In this document: in pieces, positions 10,472 through 19,253 of the stretch
Layout of the letters: each line of letters starts with the position of its first letter
Numbering within the stretch: the first letter of the stretch is position 1
Source of the DNA: JAHEGP01 sp963751595
GTDB lineage: Bacteria; Pseudomonadota; Gammaproteobacteria; Pseudomonadales; JAHEGP01
Length of the DNA: 64,000 nt
Assembly: GCA_963751595.1 (NCBI GenBank)
Contig: CAVVVC010000002.1
Location: 744,001 to 808,000 of the forward strand
Direction: 5' to 3'
Translations under genes and position numbers: made by a program
The notes under the pieces: generated by a model
What the model saw: only the letters and a program-made list of their open reading frames with translations
What the model was told of the DNA's origin: nothing
The model's database searches: none

Positions 10472-12043
10472 TCAGGACCGGGGCAGCCCGGCGGCCTGCT
10501 GCACCCTGATGACGATGAACTCGGCGGGTCTCAGAGCCGCGAAGCCGACCTCGATATTGACAATGCCCCTTGCGATATCCCCGGCGGCGGTGGTGTCGCG
10601 GCCGCATTTGACTAAATACGCCTCACTGGAACGGTCGCCCTGAAAAGCCCCCTCGCGAAACAGGCTTGCCATAAATGCCCCCACCGTGAGCCGTAGCTGG
10701 CTCCACAGGGGTTCGTCGTTGGGTTCGAAAGCGCACCACTGAGTGCCCCGTTCCAGGCTCTCCTCGATGTGCAGGCCCAGGCGGCGCACTGCGAGGTATT
10801 TCCACTGCGATCCGAGCCGGTCGGCGCCCAGCATGGTGCGAGCGCCCCAGACGACGCGGCCTATCACCGGCAGGGCACGCAGACAATTGACACCCAGCGC
10901 GTTGAGCTGACGGTTTTCGGTGCTTGTGATCGACACGGCCAAAGCCGGCACACCATAAAGTGTCGCGTCCCTGCCGGCGGGGGCTTTCCAGACGCCACGG
11001 TTGCCGTCGGTGCGGGCAATAACCCCGGCCACAGCGCCGCAGGGCGCAAACCGGGTCAGGCGGTCGCCCTGGAGTGGGTCCGGTTGCATGACTGCGGGAA
11101 AGTAAAGGGCGACATTGGCAATGCGAGCCATGCCCCATTCGCTACCATCGAGGCCATCGCTGCCGACCACGTGGGCGGCGCTGGTCCAGCTCGCCAGCGG
11201 ATCGGCCAGGTAAATCGCACGGCGCTGCTGGCAATAGCGGGCGGCAGCGTTGCGGGTGCGGGCGTTGATGTCGCGGCCCGGAGACAACCCCAGCGGGGGG
11301 ATGCACAGTAAATTGAAAGGGGTTGCGCTTTGCAGCGCCCACAGCCCCCGTTTTGCAGCCTCCAGCGAGGGCAGGGATAGCTGGTCGTCGGTAATCTCAA
11401 GACCATCGCTGCCATCGGCATTGAATGGGGTCGAGCTAAGGTCATTCCGCAATGGATCAGCACCGGCGGGCGGCAATGCGTGCGCGGTGGGTCGGGCGGT
11501 CGGTATTGCGCCGCTGGTTCGCACCAGCTTTGATTGCTGTTGCAGAATAGCGTTAACAAAGCGTGAACTGCTGCGTTGGATCGAGAGTTGGTCGAACTGT
11601 TCGGCGACACCGCTGGCCGTGTCAAGGATTGACAGCTTGAACAGGGTATCGTCCGTTACGTTTGGGTCGGTGTGCTCCACCCGCACCCGCAGTGCGTTGC
11701 CCCAGGCGCCGCGACTGCAGGCGATCAGTTGCAAACCACCCGGCAAGGCCAGGGTCGCCGCTGCGCCGCCATTTTGCACCCGTACCACCAGCGCATCATC
11801 GCCGCCATTCTGGAAGTACTGCAGCACGGCATAGCTCATGCTGCTGTGCTCCCAGAGGCCCCCAAACGCTCGCTGGTAGTCGGTAAACGACCTGACCTTA
11901 ACGGCAGCGTCCTCCGGGCCGCAGCGCGCCCTGCCGACAAAAGCCGTTACCGACGTGCCGACGCCATCGATGGCGCGAAGACGGCTGCTGAAGGGGCTGA
12001 TGTGGACCTGGGGAAAGGTAAAATTCCTGATAAATGTTGGCAC
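10472..12043 (-). CDS. Contractile-tail sheath protein (phage/eCIS type), orphan
   Basis: A 523-residue phage-tail-sheath family protein, the subunit that forms the contracting outer tube of myophage tails and extracellular contractile injection systems. Typical features are the N-terminal segment (PGVHI-like FPQVHISPF), a mid region with HVVGSDGLDG-type loops, and the conserved C-terminal sheath domain (GTQWCAFEPNDEPLWSQLRLTVGAF, then a KCGRDTT segment and NIEVGFAALRPAEFIVIRVQQ). The C-terminal wording is closer to Afp/PVC-like sheaths than to T4-like ones. Start is a GTG with AAGGAG six bases upstream. No inner tube, baseplate, spike, ATPase or lysis gene is nearby; neighbours are an autotransporter esterase and a LamG protein. 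It may be a remnant or a co-opted part of a system encoded elsewhere. Confidence 0.85.
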   Translation of the reverse strand: MPTFIRNFTFPQVHISPFSSRLRAIDGVGTSVTAFVGRARCGPEDAAVKVRSFTDYQRAFGGLWEHSSMSYAVLQYFQNGGDDALVVRVQNGGAAATLALPGGLQLIACSRGAWGNALRVRVEHTDPNVTDDTLFKLSILDTASGVAEQFDQLSIQRSSSRFVNAILQQQSKLVRTSGAIPTARPTAHALPPAGADPLRNDLSSTPFNADGSDGLEITDDQLSLPSLEAAKRGLWALQSATPFNLLCIPPLGLSPGRDINARTRNAAARYCQQRRAIYLADPLASWTSAAHVVGSDGLDGSEWGMARIANVALYFPAVMQPDPLQGDRLTRFAPCGAVAGVIARTDGNRGVWKAPAGRDATLYGVPALAVSITSTENRQLNALGVNCLRALPVIGRVVWGARTMLGADRLGSQWKYLAVRRLGLHIEESLERGTQWCAFEPNDEPLWSQLRLTVGAFMASLFREGAFQGDRSSEAYLVKCGRDTTAAGDIARGIVNIEVGFAALRPAEFIVIRVQQAAGLPRS

Positions 12044-12188
12044 CTGAATCTCCTTGGCCGGGTCCAGGGTAACTCCCGCGCCTGGGTGGAGCAGGCCGAC
12101 GGCACGCCGGTGCGAGCCACCCGACGTCAGGCCCGCGGGCCGGTAGGTTCATTGCCGCTGTTCGGACTGCCTGCCCTGGCAACCCGGT

Positions 12189-14075
12189 CTAGAAGCTGTA
12201 AGCGATTTCAGCCCCGTACCATAAATCCGACTGGCCATCGCTCTCTTCGCCACCGGCACTGATATTGAATTGCAGTGCCGGGGTGAAATTGGCCGCCAGG
12301 CCGATATTCCAGCGCCAACTGTCGTCATTTTCTATCTGGTAGCCGGGCAGGGTAGCCATATTACCCTCCACCGATACCATGCCGATGCGGGGATCGTTCG
12401 CGTCGGTGCTGCCCTCCTTGCGGTAGAGCGCATCGCCATAAAGCTCGCAGTCGCAAAAGCCGAGGTCGAGACTGGCGAAGCCGCCGAGGGTGAACACACT
12501 CGAGCTGACATCCTGGTCATCGACATTCAGCGCGGTGACGTTACTGCCGTCCTCGCGGTAGCCATCGACCTTGACCCGCACGTACTCGTAGCCTAACTGG
12601 GGACCGAGCCGGAACGCGCTGTCACTGTCGACGACGTTGTAACCGGCGCTGACCATTGCCCCCATGCTGTCACCGTCGGTGCTGGCCGTTTCGGTACGGC
12701 GATTGACCGGGCCGAGGTTAAAGCTGCGATTCAGCTTGTCGTAATCGAGCCCGGCGTAGCTGAATATGCCCTCGGCAAACCAGTGATCGCCCCTGAAGCC
12801 GCCCAGTACAGAAAAGCCCAGGCTTTCCATCTCGTATTGGGAGACACTGTTGTCAAAATCCAGTTCATTGTCGGCACCGCTTACCAGGCCGCCCAGATAA
12901 AAGGCATCGCTGAAACGGTAATTGAAGCCAATGGCGTATTGGTCGCCATCGTTGCTGCCGGTGTCCCCGTATTCGGTGTCGCGTTTATTCTCATTGACGT
13001 TGTAGCCGCCCCAGATGGTGAAGTTGCCGACGTCGGTGCGATTATTCCAGCGGTTGGAGCGCATGACCGGCGCGGCGGAGCGCCACTGGGCCTGCATATC
13101 GTCGATACCCATATAGGGGAGCAGGGCGATTTCGCCGGGTGCCTTGAGCACCGAAAGGGAGTAGTCGGCACCGATGGTGTGGCCGATGGTCGTCGGGTGC
13201 AGCGGATCGTTGTAAAAGAACTGATCCGGGTCCGGGTTGCTGCCGTCGATCTTGGCGTCGGCATTGCCGCCCTCGCAGTTGGCCGCATCACTGCCAAAGC
13301 AGGCGCGGCTGAGCTCGCTGCTGGTCAGGGGTAGGCCATAGGCTGTCGGGTCGGCGGCGATCTCGCCGAGCATCGAGTAGGCGTCGAAAATCAACACATT
13401 TGCGCTGCCGAGCTGCTCATTGATCTGGCGGTTGATACTGCTGGCCTGGGTGCTGGCGAAATCAGCAAAATCGGCACCCGCCGGCGCCAGACCAAAATTT
13501 GGCACATTGGTCATGACCACGTACTTGGCGCCGCGCTGTTGCAGAGCCCGCGCGGCATTGACCAGATTCGAGGCGACAACGCCGGCATCCTCGTCGTTGA
13601 ACACCAGGCCGCCGCCAATATCGTTACCGCCACCGTCGAGAAAGTACAGGGCGCGGGTGTCGAGGTTTTGTCCGGCGAGGCGCAAATTGTAAAAGAAAGA
13701 GTTGAAGGTGGTATCCCGGTCATCGGATGGCTCGCCAATCGAGGAAGCCTGGGTATAGGTGGTTTCAGCGTTGATGGAGTTGAGTGTATCGATGGAGCGG
13801 TTGCCGCCCACCGCGTAGTTGGTGCCGCCGAAACGCGAGGCGGTGGGGACTGGAAGCCCCAGGCCGCTGGCAACCAGATCGGGGGTTACGGGGCCGAATT
13901 CGGAGTTCTGGTAGTCCGGTCCCACCCGGTTGGTGGCGCGACCACCGAACTGGCCGGTGTCGAACAGGCTGTCGCCGAAGGTATACATTCCAGTGTAGGC
14001 GCGAGCGCCGGATGCGCTGGCGCCATTGGCAGCGAGCCCCAGGCTGATGGCCGTGGCCAGCAGTGTCTTATGCAT
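12189..14075 (-). CDS. Autotransporter GDSL esterase/lipase (EstA-like)
   Basis: A 628-residue type Va autotransporter. A signal peptide (residues 1-22) is followed by an SGNH/GDSL hydrolase passenger with the nucleophile motif FGDSLFD (Ser36), a GGGNDIGG block and the catalytic DPLHPTTIGH block near residue 290. From about residue 345 to the end lies an autotransporter beta-barrel finishing in a terminal Phe (IAYSF), as needed for BAM recognition. It should display an esterase on the outer membrane, as Pseudomonas EstA does with rhamnolipid and motility effects. The ATG at 14075 directly starts the signal peptide. It is first in a row of three minus-strand genes, 145 bases before the sheath gene. 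Confidence 0.92.
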   Translation of the reverse strand: MHKTLLATAISLGLAANGASASGARAYTGMYTFGDSLFDTGQFGGRATNRVGPDYQNSEFGPVTPDLVASGLGLPVPTASRFGGTNYAVGGNRSIDTLNSINAETTYTQASSIGEPSDDRDTTFNSFFYNLRLAGQNLDTRALYFLDGGGNDIGGGLVFNDEDAGVVASNLVNAARALQQRGAKYVVMTNVPNFGLAPAGADFADFASTQASSINRQINEQLGSANVLIFDAYSMLGEIAADPTAYGLPLTSSELSRACFGSDAANCEGGNADAKIDGSNPDPDQFFYNDPLHPTTIGHTIGADYSLSVLKAPGEIALLPYMGIDDMQAQWRSAAPVMRSNRWNNRTDVGNFTIWGGYNVNENKRDTEYGDTGSNDGDQYAIGFNYRFSDAFYLGGLVSGADNELDFDNSVSQYEMESLGFSVLGGFRGDHWFAEGIFSYAGLDYDKLNRSFNLGPVNRRTETASTDGDSMGAMVSAGYNVVDSDSAFRLGPQLGYEYVRVKVDGYREDGSNVTALNVDDQDVSSSVFTLGGFASLDLGFCDCELYGDALYRKEGSTDANDPRIGMVSVEGNMATLPGYQIENDDSWRWNIGLAANFTPALQFNISAGGEESDGQSDLWYGAEIAYSF

Positions 14076-14263
14076 GATAACCCCATGATATTTCAGACTT
14101 TTGATGCGTTTATTGTGGGGCTACTATAAGCCATCGAAGCTGCCGATGCCACAGTGAAAGGGGGAGCGGAATGGCCCTCGGCAGCGGGTTGTGGCCAAAC
14201 AAGCGAATTCGTTTATCATGGGCGCCGGGACAGGTCCGACATATTAATAATAAGGAGCTTTGA

Positions 14264-15481
14264 ATGACTGGAATCCGCAGCAAGGTCGCGTTCGAAAGTA
14301 ACGGGGTACAACTTGCGGGCCTGCTGCAAAGCCCCCAGTACAATACCCGGGGTTACGCGATGTTTGCCCACTGCTTCACCTGTGGCAAGGACGCCATCGC
14401 GGCGGCGCGTATTTCCCGCCAGTTGGTGGAGCTGGGGTTCGCGGTGCTGCGTTTCGATTTTACCGGCCTTGGTAACAGCGACGGCGATTTTGCCAATGCC
14501 AATTTTTCTTCCAACGTCGAAGACCTGGTGGCCGCAGCGGACTTCCTCCGCCAGCACTACCAGGCGCCGCTGCTACTGGTGGGACACAGTCTCGGCGGCC
14601 GGGCGGTGCTGTCTGCCGCGCATCAACTGCCGGAGGTGCAGGCGGTCGTTACCATCGGGGCGCCGGCCGACGCTTCACACATTACGCGTCAGTTCGCCAC
14701 GCACATCGACGACATCGAGGCGCTGGGTGCGGTCGAGGTGGAGCTCGCAGGTCGTTCCTTTACCATCAAGCGGCAGTTCCTCGATGATCTTGAAAAGGCA
14801 GAGGATGATATCGAACAGCTGCGCAAACCACTGCTGATCCTGCATGCGCCCATGGATGAGGTGGTGTCTATTTCCCAGGCCGAGGCGATTTACCGGCGGG
14901 CAAAACACCCCAAAAGTTTCGTCAGCCTCGACGATGCCGATCATCTGCTTACTGACCGGTCCGATGCGGCCTATGCGGCTCGGGTGATAGCCGCCTGGTC
15001 GGAAAAATACCTTCCGGCCCGGAAGCTTCTCGTCAATGACGAGAGCGAGGTGCCCAAGGGTGAGCTTGAGGTTGCCGAGTACAACCGGCGCTTCACCCGC
15101 CTGTTGAGTACCGATCATCACCAGTGGTATGCCGATGAGCCCGCTGCCATGGGGGGCGATAACCTCGGCCCCGACCCCTACGAGCATCTGCTGGCGGCAC
15201 TGGGCGCGTGCACCTCCATGACCCTGCGGATGTACGCCAATCGCAAGAAGATTCCTCTGGACGACATCAGCGTCAGCCTGCGTCATTCCCGCCAGCACGG
15301 TGCTGATTGTGAGCACTGCGACCAGGACAATGCCAAAGTGGAGTTACTGGAGCGTGAGCTGGTGTTGAAGGGGGATTTGACCCACGAACAGCGGGAGCGC
15401 CTGGTAGAGATCGCCGACAAGTGCCCGGTACACAAAACCCTGCTGGGCAAGGTTGTCATCGTCACCCGCCAGGCGGGCTAA
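14264..15481 (+). CDS. Alpha/beta hydrolase-OsmC fusion protein
   Basis: A 405-residue fusion. Residues 1-250 are an alpha/beta hydrolase with nucleophile elbow GHSLGG (Ser109) and a late His in DADHLL. Residues about 265-405 are an OsmC/Ohr-like domain with the two redox cysteines, Cys316 (LGACTSM) and Cys387 (DKCPVHKTL), used to reduce organic hydroperoxides. A plausible role is hydrolysis of an oxidised or thioester substrate coupled to peroxide detoxification; the substrate is unknown. Start is the ATG at 14264 preceded by AAGGAG. Fusions of these two domains are a recognised bacterial architecture, so this is not an assembly error. It stands alone, convergent with the next gene. Confidence 0.9.
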   Translation: MTGIRSKVAFESNGVQLAGLLQSPQYNTRGYAMFAHCFTCGKDAIAAARISRQLVELGFAVLRFDFTGLGNSDGDFANANFSSNVEDLVAAADFLRQHYQAPLLLVGHSLGGRAVLSAAHQLPEVQAVVTIGAPADASHITRQFATHIDDIEALGAVEVELAGRSFTIKRQFLDDLEKAEDDIEQLRKPLLILHAPMDEVVSISQAEAIYRRAKHPKSFVSLDDADHLLTDRSDAAYAARVIAAWSEKYLPARKLLVNDESEVPKGELEVAEYNRRFTRLLSTDHHQWYADEPAAMGGDNLGPDPYEHLLAALGACTSMTLRMYANRKKIPLDDISVSLRHSRQHGADCEHCDQDNAKVELLERELVLKGDLTHEQRERLVEIADKCPVHKTLLGKVVIVTRQAG

Positions 15482-15515
15482 ACCGGAGGTCGCACCTGCC
15501 CGCTGTGCAATCCCG

Positions 15516-16550
15516 CTAGCCGTTAAAGGCCTCGGCCAGAACCGGGAGGACCTCGGGCTGGTTGATGGCCATGATCATGGTTTTGATCTTGCCCGATGCC
15601 TTCCAGGCCTGGGCGCGATCGGCGATCTGCTGTGCAGTGCCCACCAACGCTACTTCGTCGACGAACTCGTCCGGCACCGCCGCCGCCGCGGCTTGCTTGT
15701 TACCGCCCAGGTAGAGGTCCTGAATCCTGCTCGCAGCCTGGGCATAACCAAGCTTCTTCGCATAGTCAGTGTAGAAATTCTTGTCTTTCGCACCCATGCC
15801 GCCCACATAGAGCGCCAGCATCTGGCGAGTGCCCTCGCGGCATTGGTCGATGTCATCACCCATCGAGACGGGGACAAAGGGTGCAATATCGAAATCGTCA
15901 AAGGACTTGCCGTTGCCGGCATTGGCGAAGCCCTGCTCCAGTGAGGGAATGATGGTGCCCAGTTTTTCGGGGCTGGTAAAGGCGGGTATGGCGCCGTCCG
16001 CAACTTCGCCGCTGGCGCGATAACCTGCGGGGGTGAAAGACGCCGTGTAAATGGGGATGCCGGTATCTGCAGCCAGAATGCTCTTCAGGGGCTTGCCCAG
16101 GCCGGTCGCCCCGGGTCCTCGGTAGGGCAGTTGGTAGCACGCGCCCTCGAAACTGACCGGCCCTTCCCTGGCCATAATCGCCCTGACAATCCTGATGTAC
16201 TCCTTGATGCGGGTGACCGGTTTGGCATAAGGCTGACCATGCCAGCCCTCCACCACCTGGGGCCCGGATGCCCCCAGGCCGAGAATAAACCGCCCGCCGG
16301 ACAACTGCGACAACGACATCGCCGTCATCGCACAGTTGGCCGGGGTGCGAGCAGGTACCTGCATGATCGCGGTGCCGACCTTGATATCCTGGGTCCGACT
16401 GAGGATGTAGCTGGCGGCGGTAACCGTATCGTTGCCGTAGGCCTCCGCTACCCAGACTGAATCAAAGCCGGTGGCTTCGGCCTGGTGGATCAGCTCGAAT
16501 GGAATGTGTATCCTGCGGCCGGAATAGCCCAGCAACAGCCCCAGTTTCAT
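15516..16550 (-). CDS. LLM-class F420-dependent oxidoreductase
   Basis: A 344-residue luciferase-like monooxygenase-family protein. The TIM-barrel fold opens with MKLGLLLGYSG and carries family landmarks: the VWVAEAYGNDTVTAASYI segment, GRFILGLGASGPQVVEGWHG, and a late VALVGTAQQIADRAQAW helix. The match is closest to F420-dependent members that act on carbonyls or xenobiotics rather than FMN-dependent luciferases, though cofactor choice cannot be settled by reading. Start: the frame is open to 16643, but the ATG at 16550 has GAGGT six bases upstream and begins exactly at the family N-terminus. No F420 biosynthesis genes are in view. Confidence 0.82.
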   Translation of the reverse strand: MKLGLLLGYSGRRIHIPFELIHQAEATGFDSVWVAEAYGNDTVTAASYILSRTQDIKVGTAIMQVPARTPANCAMTAMSLSQLSGGRFILGLGASGPQVVEGWHGQPYAKPVTRIKEYIRIVRAIMAREGPVSFEGACYQLPYRGPGATGLGKPLKSILAADTGIPIYTASFTPAGYRASGEVADGAIPAFTSPEKLGTIIPSLEQGFANAGNGKSFDDFDIAPFVPVSMGDDIDQCREGTRQMLALYVGGMGAKDKNFYTDYAKKLGYAQAASRIQDLYLGGNKQAAAAAVPDEFVDEVALVGTAQQIADRAQAWKASGKIKTMIMAINQPEVLPVLAEAFNG

Positions 16551-17245
16551 CGCTGACCTCGTGATACCGTTATGCGCGCCTGTCGTCAAACAGCAGCTTA
16601 CCGCACGCACAAACGACTGACAAAGTGCCAGCGATATTGTCAAAGGCTGCCCGCGTCAGCCGGGCGCATCGGCGGGGCCGGGAATTAATTGCGCTTCGAA
16701 AAAATCAAAGCATAAGCATCAGAATAAATCGGGCAGACCGGCACCATAGCACCCGTTCACAGGGCAGCCCGTCATCACCCCGGCTGCGACTGTCTTCCCC
16801 TGCACAGGCCCAGCCTGGAGATACCCGCGAGAGTGGCCAGATTGCCGACCGCCCAACCTGGTCGGCAGCGCCACGCCCATCGCAGTTCAACTGGATTACC
16901 GGGAGCAACAGCTTACCCCACGGGTGGGTGGCGTCGATCTACCGGTATTGCAGCCCGCCAGCGACGAACCCCAGATGCCAGAAACTGCCCCGTCGGTTGC
17001 CACCGCCTGACGCCGTGTCCGACGTCGGATACGGACTAGCCTGAATCCGACGCTCCGGGTAACCGTAAAAGGCTGCACATGGCAATACCGCATGCCGGTC
17101 CCAAAAGCTCGGGTATTTCGTGGTAGTCTTTCTCCCGGGGTTGGCAAGCAGCTTATCGCAGCACGGGATCGAGGGCACAAATCACTTTGCTCGAAAGCTG
17201 CGCGTCGCCCTGCCGATGAGCTGGGTAAGGGTACAAGGGGCCGGG
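16551..17245. other. 694-base gap with a coding-like remnant
   Basis: No convincing intact gene. On the plus strand, 16855-17010 reads as a 51-codon stretch ending in TGA, with natural-looking composition (SATPIAVQLDYREQQ, then VGGVDLPVLQPASDEPQMPE). The frame extends upstream to a TAG near 16746 without any ATG or GTG start. It may be the tail of a decayed gene. Longer frames in other phases are Arg/Pro/Ser-rich and look like shadows. Confidence 0.3.
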
Positions 17246-18304
17246 ATGATCAACCTGAACTTGAAGCGCCTGCGCGAAAGCCGCGAGGGAGTGTGGTTTA
17301 TCGTCGATATGGTGATGCTGCTCTTGCTCGTCGCCAATCTGCTGTTGTTGATTGTGGATGCCCTGTATTCCACCGATGCGGTGCGCCTGTGGGTTGCGGA
17401 ATTTGCCCCCGGCGTGATCGAGGCATACGCTCCTGTTCACGCCAACTTCCTCCTGATCGACCTGTGTTTCGTGGCAATATTTCTCAGCGAGTTCCTGATC
17501 CGGTGGGCCGTTGCGGTAAAACACAAAACCTATCTGCGCTGGTTTTTCTACCCGTTCATTCACTGGTACGACCTGGTCGGCTGTATCCCGCTGGGTGCAG
17601 CCCGGGTGTTCCGCTTCCTGCGGGTATTCTCCATCATCTACCGCCTGCACAAGTACGGGATCATCGACGTGCGCCAGTGGGCGCCGTATCGCTTCATAAT
17701 GTTTTACTACGAAGTGCTGCTCGAAGAATTGACCGACCGGGTCATCGTAAAAGCGCTCAGTGATGTGCAGGATGAACTGGAGGGCAACTCCATGATCCTC
17801 GATGACATCATGCAGCGCGTTGTCTACACCCGCAAGGAGACACTGGCGAGCTGGGTTTCGCAGTCCCTGGCCCATGTCGGCAAATCCATCGAACGCAACA
17901 AGGATGGCATCGTCACCCAGCACCTGGTCGATAGCGTTTCAGAGGCCATGAGCAGGAATGAGGAGGTGGCCCGGTTGCGGGCAATGCCCATCGTCGGCAA
18001 GCACCTGGAAAAGCGCCTTGAGCGCAGTGTCGCCGATATTGTGGTCAGCACCATCGTCAATCTGCTAAACGACATGGATACCCAAAAACTGCTCAATGCG
18101 GTGGAGCGGGACGAATTGCACGCGGCCGAATACGGCGCAATGGCCGAAGCGCAGTCGGTCAATGCTGAGATGCGGGGCATGATTGACGATGCGATCGAGG
18201 TGATCAAGGAGCATGTCAGTCAGAAAAAGTGGAAGTTGGCCCTGGATGAGCGCTACACCGAAACGGTGGAAAGGCACCCGGCCGTGGAGGAGAAACCGGC
18301 CTGA
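17246..18304 (+). CDS. Voltage-sensor-like membrane protein without a pore
   Basis: A 352-residue protein. The first 135 residues look like the S1-S4 voltage-sensor part of an ion channel: helices at about 16-40, 67-90 and 101-116, then an S4-like helix with Arg120, Arg123, Arg126 and Arg133 at roughly three-residue spacing. No S5-S6 pore helices or selectivity filter follow. The rest (150-352) is soluble, charged and helical, with coiled-coil character. It may be a voltage-responsive or membrane-scaffold protein; databases often label such proteins ion transporter. Start: AAGGGG precedes the ATG at 17246; the frame continues upstream to 17120 without a ribosome site and with atypical residues. 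Function unknown. Confidence 0.72.
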   Translation: MINLNLKRLRESREGVWFIVDMVMLLLLVANLLLLIVDALYSTDAVRLWVAEFAPGVIEAYAPVHANFLLIDLCFVAIFLSEFLIRWAVAVKHKTYLRWFFYPFIHWYDLVGCIPLGAARVFRFLRVFSIIYRLHKYGIIDVRQWAPYRFIMFYYEVLLEELTDRVIVKALSDVQDELEGNSMILDDIMQRVVYTRKETLASWVSQSLAHVGKSIERNKDGIVTQHLVDSVSEAMSRNEEVARLRAMPIVGKHLEKRLERSVADIVVSTIVNLLNDMDTQKLLNAVERDELHAAEYGAMAEAQSVNAEMRGMIDDAIEVIKEHVSQKKWKLALDERYTETVERHPAVEEKPA

Positions 18305-18411
18305 TAGCGGTTTTCGAATACTGTCGACGGGCAGCTGCTGGCGGGCAAAGCTGCAGTGCCAATAACAACGCGTATCGGCAGCGGCGGGGAGCGAGGACTT
18401 CGACCCCGGGG

Positions 18412-19047
18412 TTACTTGATCTCCAGCGTGCGATAGACGATCAGGAAAATCGTTTTCTTGAGCCTCTCGATTTCATCCACGGTTTTCAGCGTTGGCCAGA
18501 AGGCGCGATGGCCCACATTCTCGATGGTATCAATCAGGGCTTCGTATACCTGCGTGTCCAGTTGTAGCCCGCTGCGCTCGCCGGCGGCCTGTAAAATGGC
18601 TGTCAGCGTGGCGATATTGCGATCGCGATACACCGAAGCGGGGGACTCCGGGTCGTGGATCTCGCGGTAGATCGAGCCCGCCAGTTTGCCGATTTTCAGC
18701 CCCCATTCGAAGTAAGCTTCCACGCCCCTGTCGACCACTTCGCGGACCGTTTCGCTGCCTGCGATACGCTGCTCGACTTCTTCGACCAGCAACAAATTGG
18801 CGCGCTTCACCACGATGTCGATGACGTTCGTTTTATCCTTGAAGTGCCGATAAAAGGTGGGCCTGGAGATGCCCGCCTCGGCGAGTAGCAATTCAACCGA
18901 GAAGTCGCGGTATCCGGTGTCAGCATACACGTAGCGGGCCGCCGCGATAATGGTTTCAGGAATACTATCGCTGGCTTGCTTGGGTTTAGGCGGCCGGCCG
19001 CGTTTGCGTTTCACCGGGGGTGTTCGATTTTCGACGGGTTTTAACAT
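18412..19047 (-). CDS. TetR-family transcriptional regulator
   Basis: A 211-residue TetR-type repressor. A basic N-terminal tail (VKRKRGRPPKPKQ, an AT-hook-like GRP segment) precedes the helix-turn-helix, with FSVELLLAEAGISRPTFYRHFKDK at about 49-72. The C-terminal ligand domain is typical in length. It is divergent from the decayed flavoprotein gene at 19254, and the gap holds a perfect inverted repeat at 19193-19218, a likely operator. The ligand is unknown. The GRP tail could add minor-groove contact with AT-rich operators such as the one seen. Confidence 0.9.
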   Translation of the reverse strand: MLKPVENRTPPVKRKRGRPPKPKQASDSIPETIIAAARYVYADTGYRDFSVELLLAEAGISRPTFYRHFKDKTNVIDIVVKRANLLLVEEVEQRIAGSETVREVVDRGVEAYFEWGLKIGKLAGSIYREIHDPESPASVYRDRNIATLTAILQAAGERSGLQLDTQVYEALIDTIENVGHRAFWPTLKTVDEIERLKKTIFLIVYRTLEIK

Positions 19048-19192
19048 GGAGCCACCAAAGCAGTTTTTCTCGAAAAATCATATCAGATAAGCTTCATATA
19101 ATCTCGGCAAATTGGACGATGCTCCCGGCAACGCCCGTGATGTGGCGGGTAACCTGCTCCACTGGCGCTGCACACATCCGCCGATCATTGTA

Positions 19193-19218
19193 AATAAATT
19201 ACATTATGGTAATTTATT
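19193..19218. promoter_or_regulatory. Perfect inverted repeat, probable TetR operator
   Basis: AATAAATTAC (19193-19202) and GTAATTTATT (19209-19218) form perfect ten-base arms around a six-base spacer. The site is 35 bases upstream of the decayed flavoprotein start at 19254 and 145 bases upstream of the divergent TetR start. It is strikingly AT-rich in a GC-rich region, as expected for an operator overlapping a promoter. Confidence 0.65.
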
Positions 19219-19253
19219 GCTCACCCCCGCTTCCGGAACATTCAGGATTGATT

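Noticed and set aside
16625..17044. 139-codon plus-strand frame
   Set aside because: Arg/Pro/Ser-rich composition, no ribosome site and no domain; it looks like a shadow.
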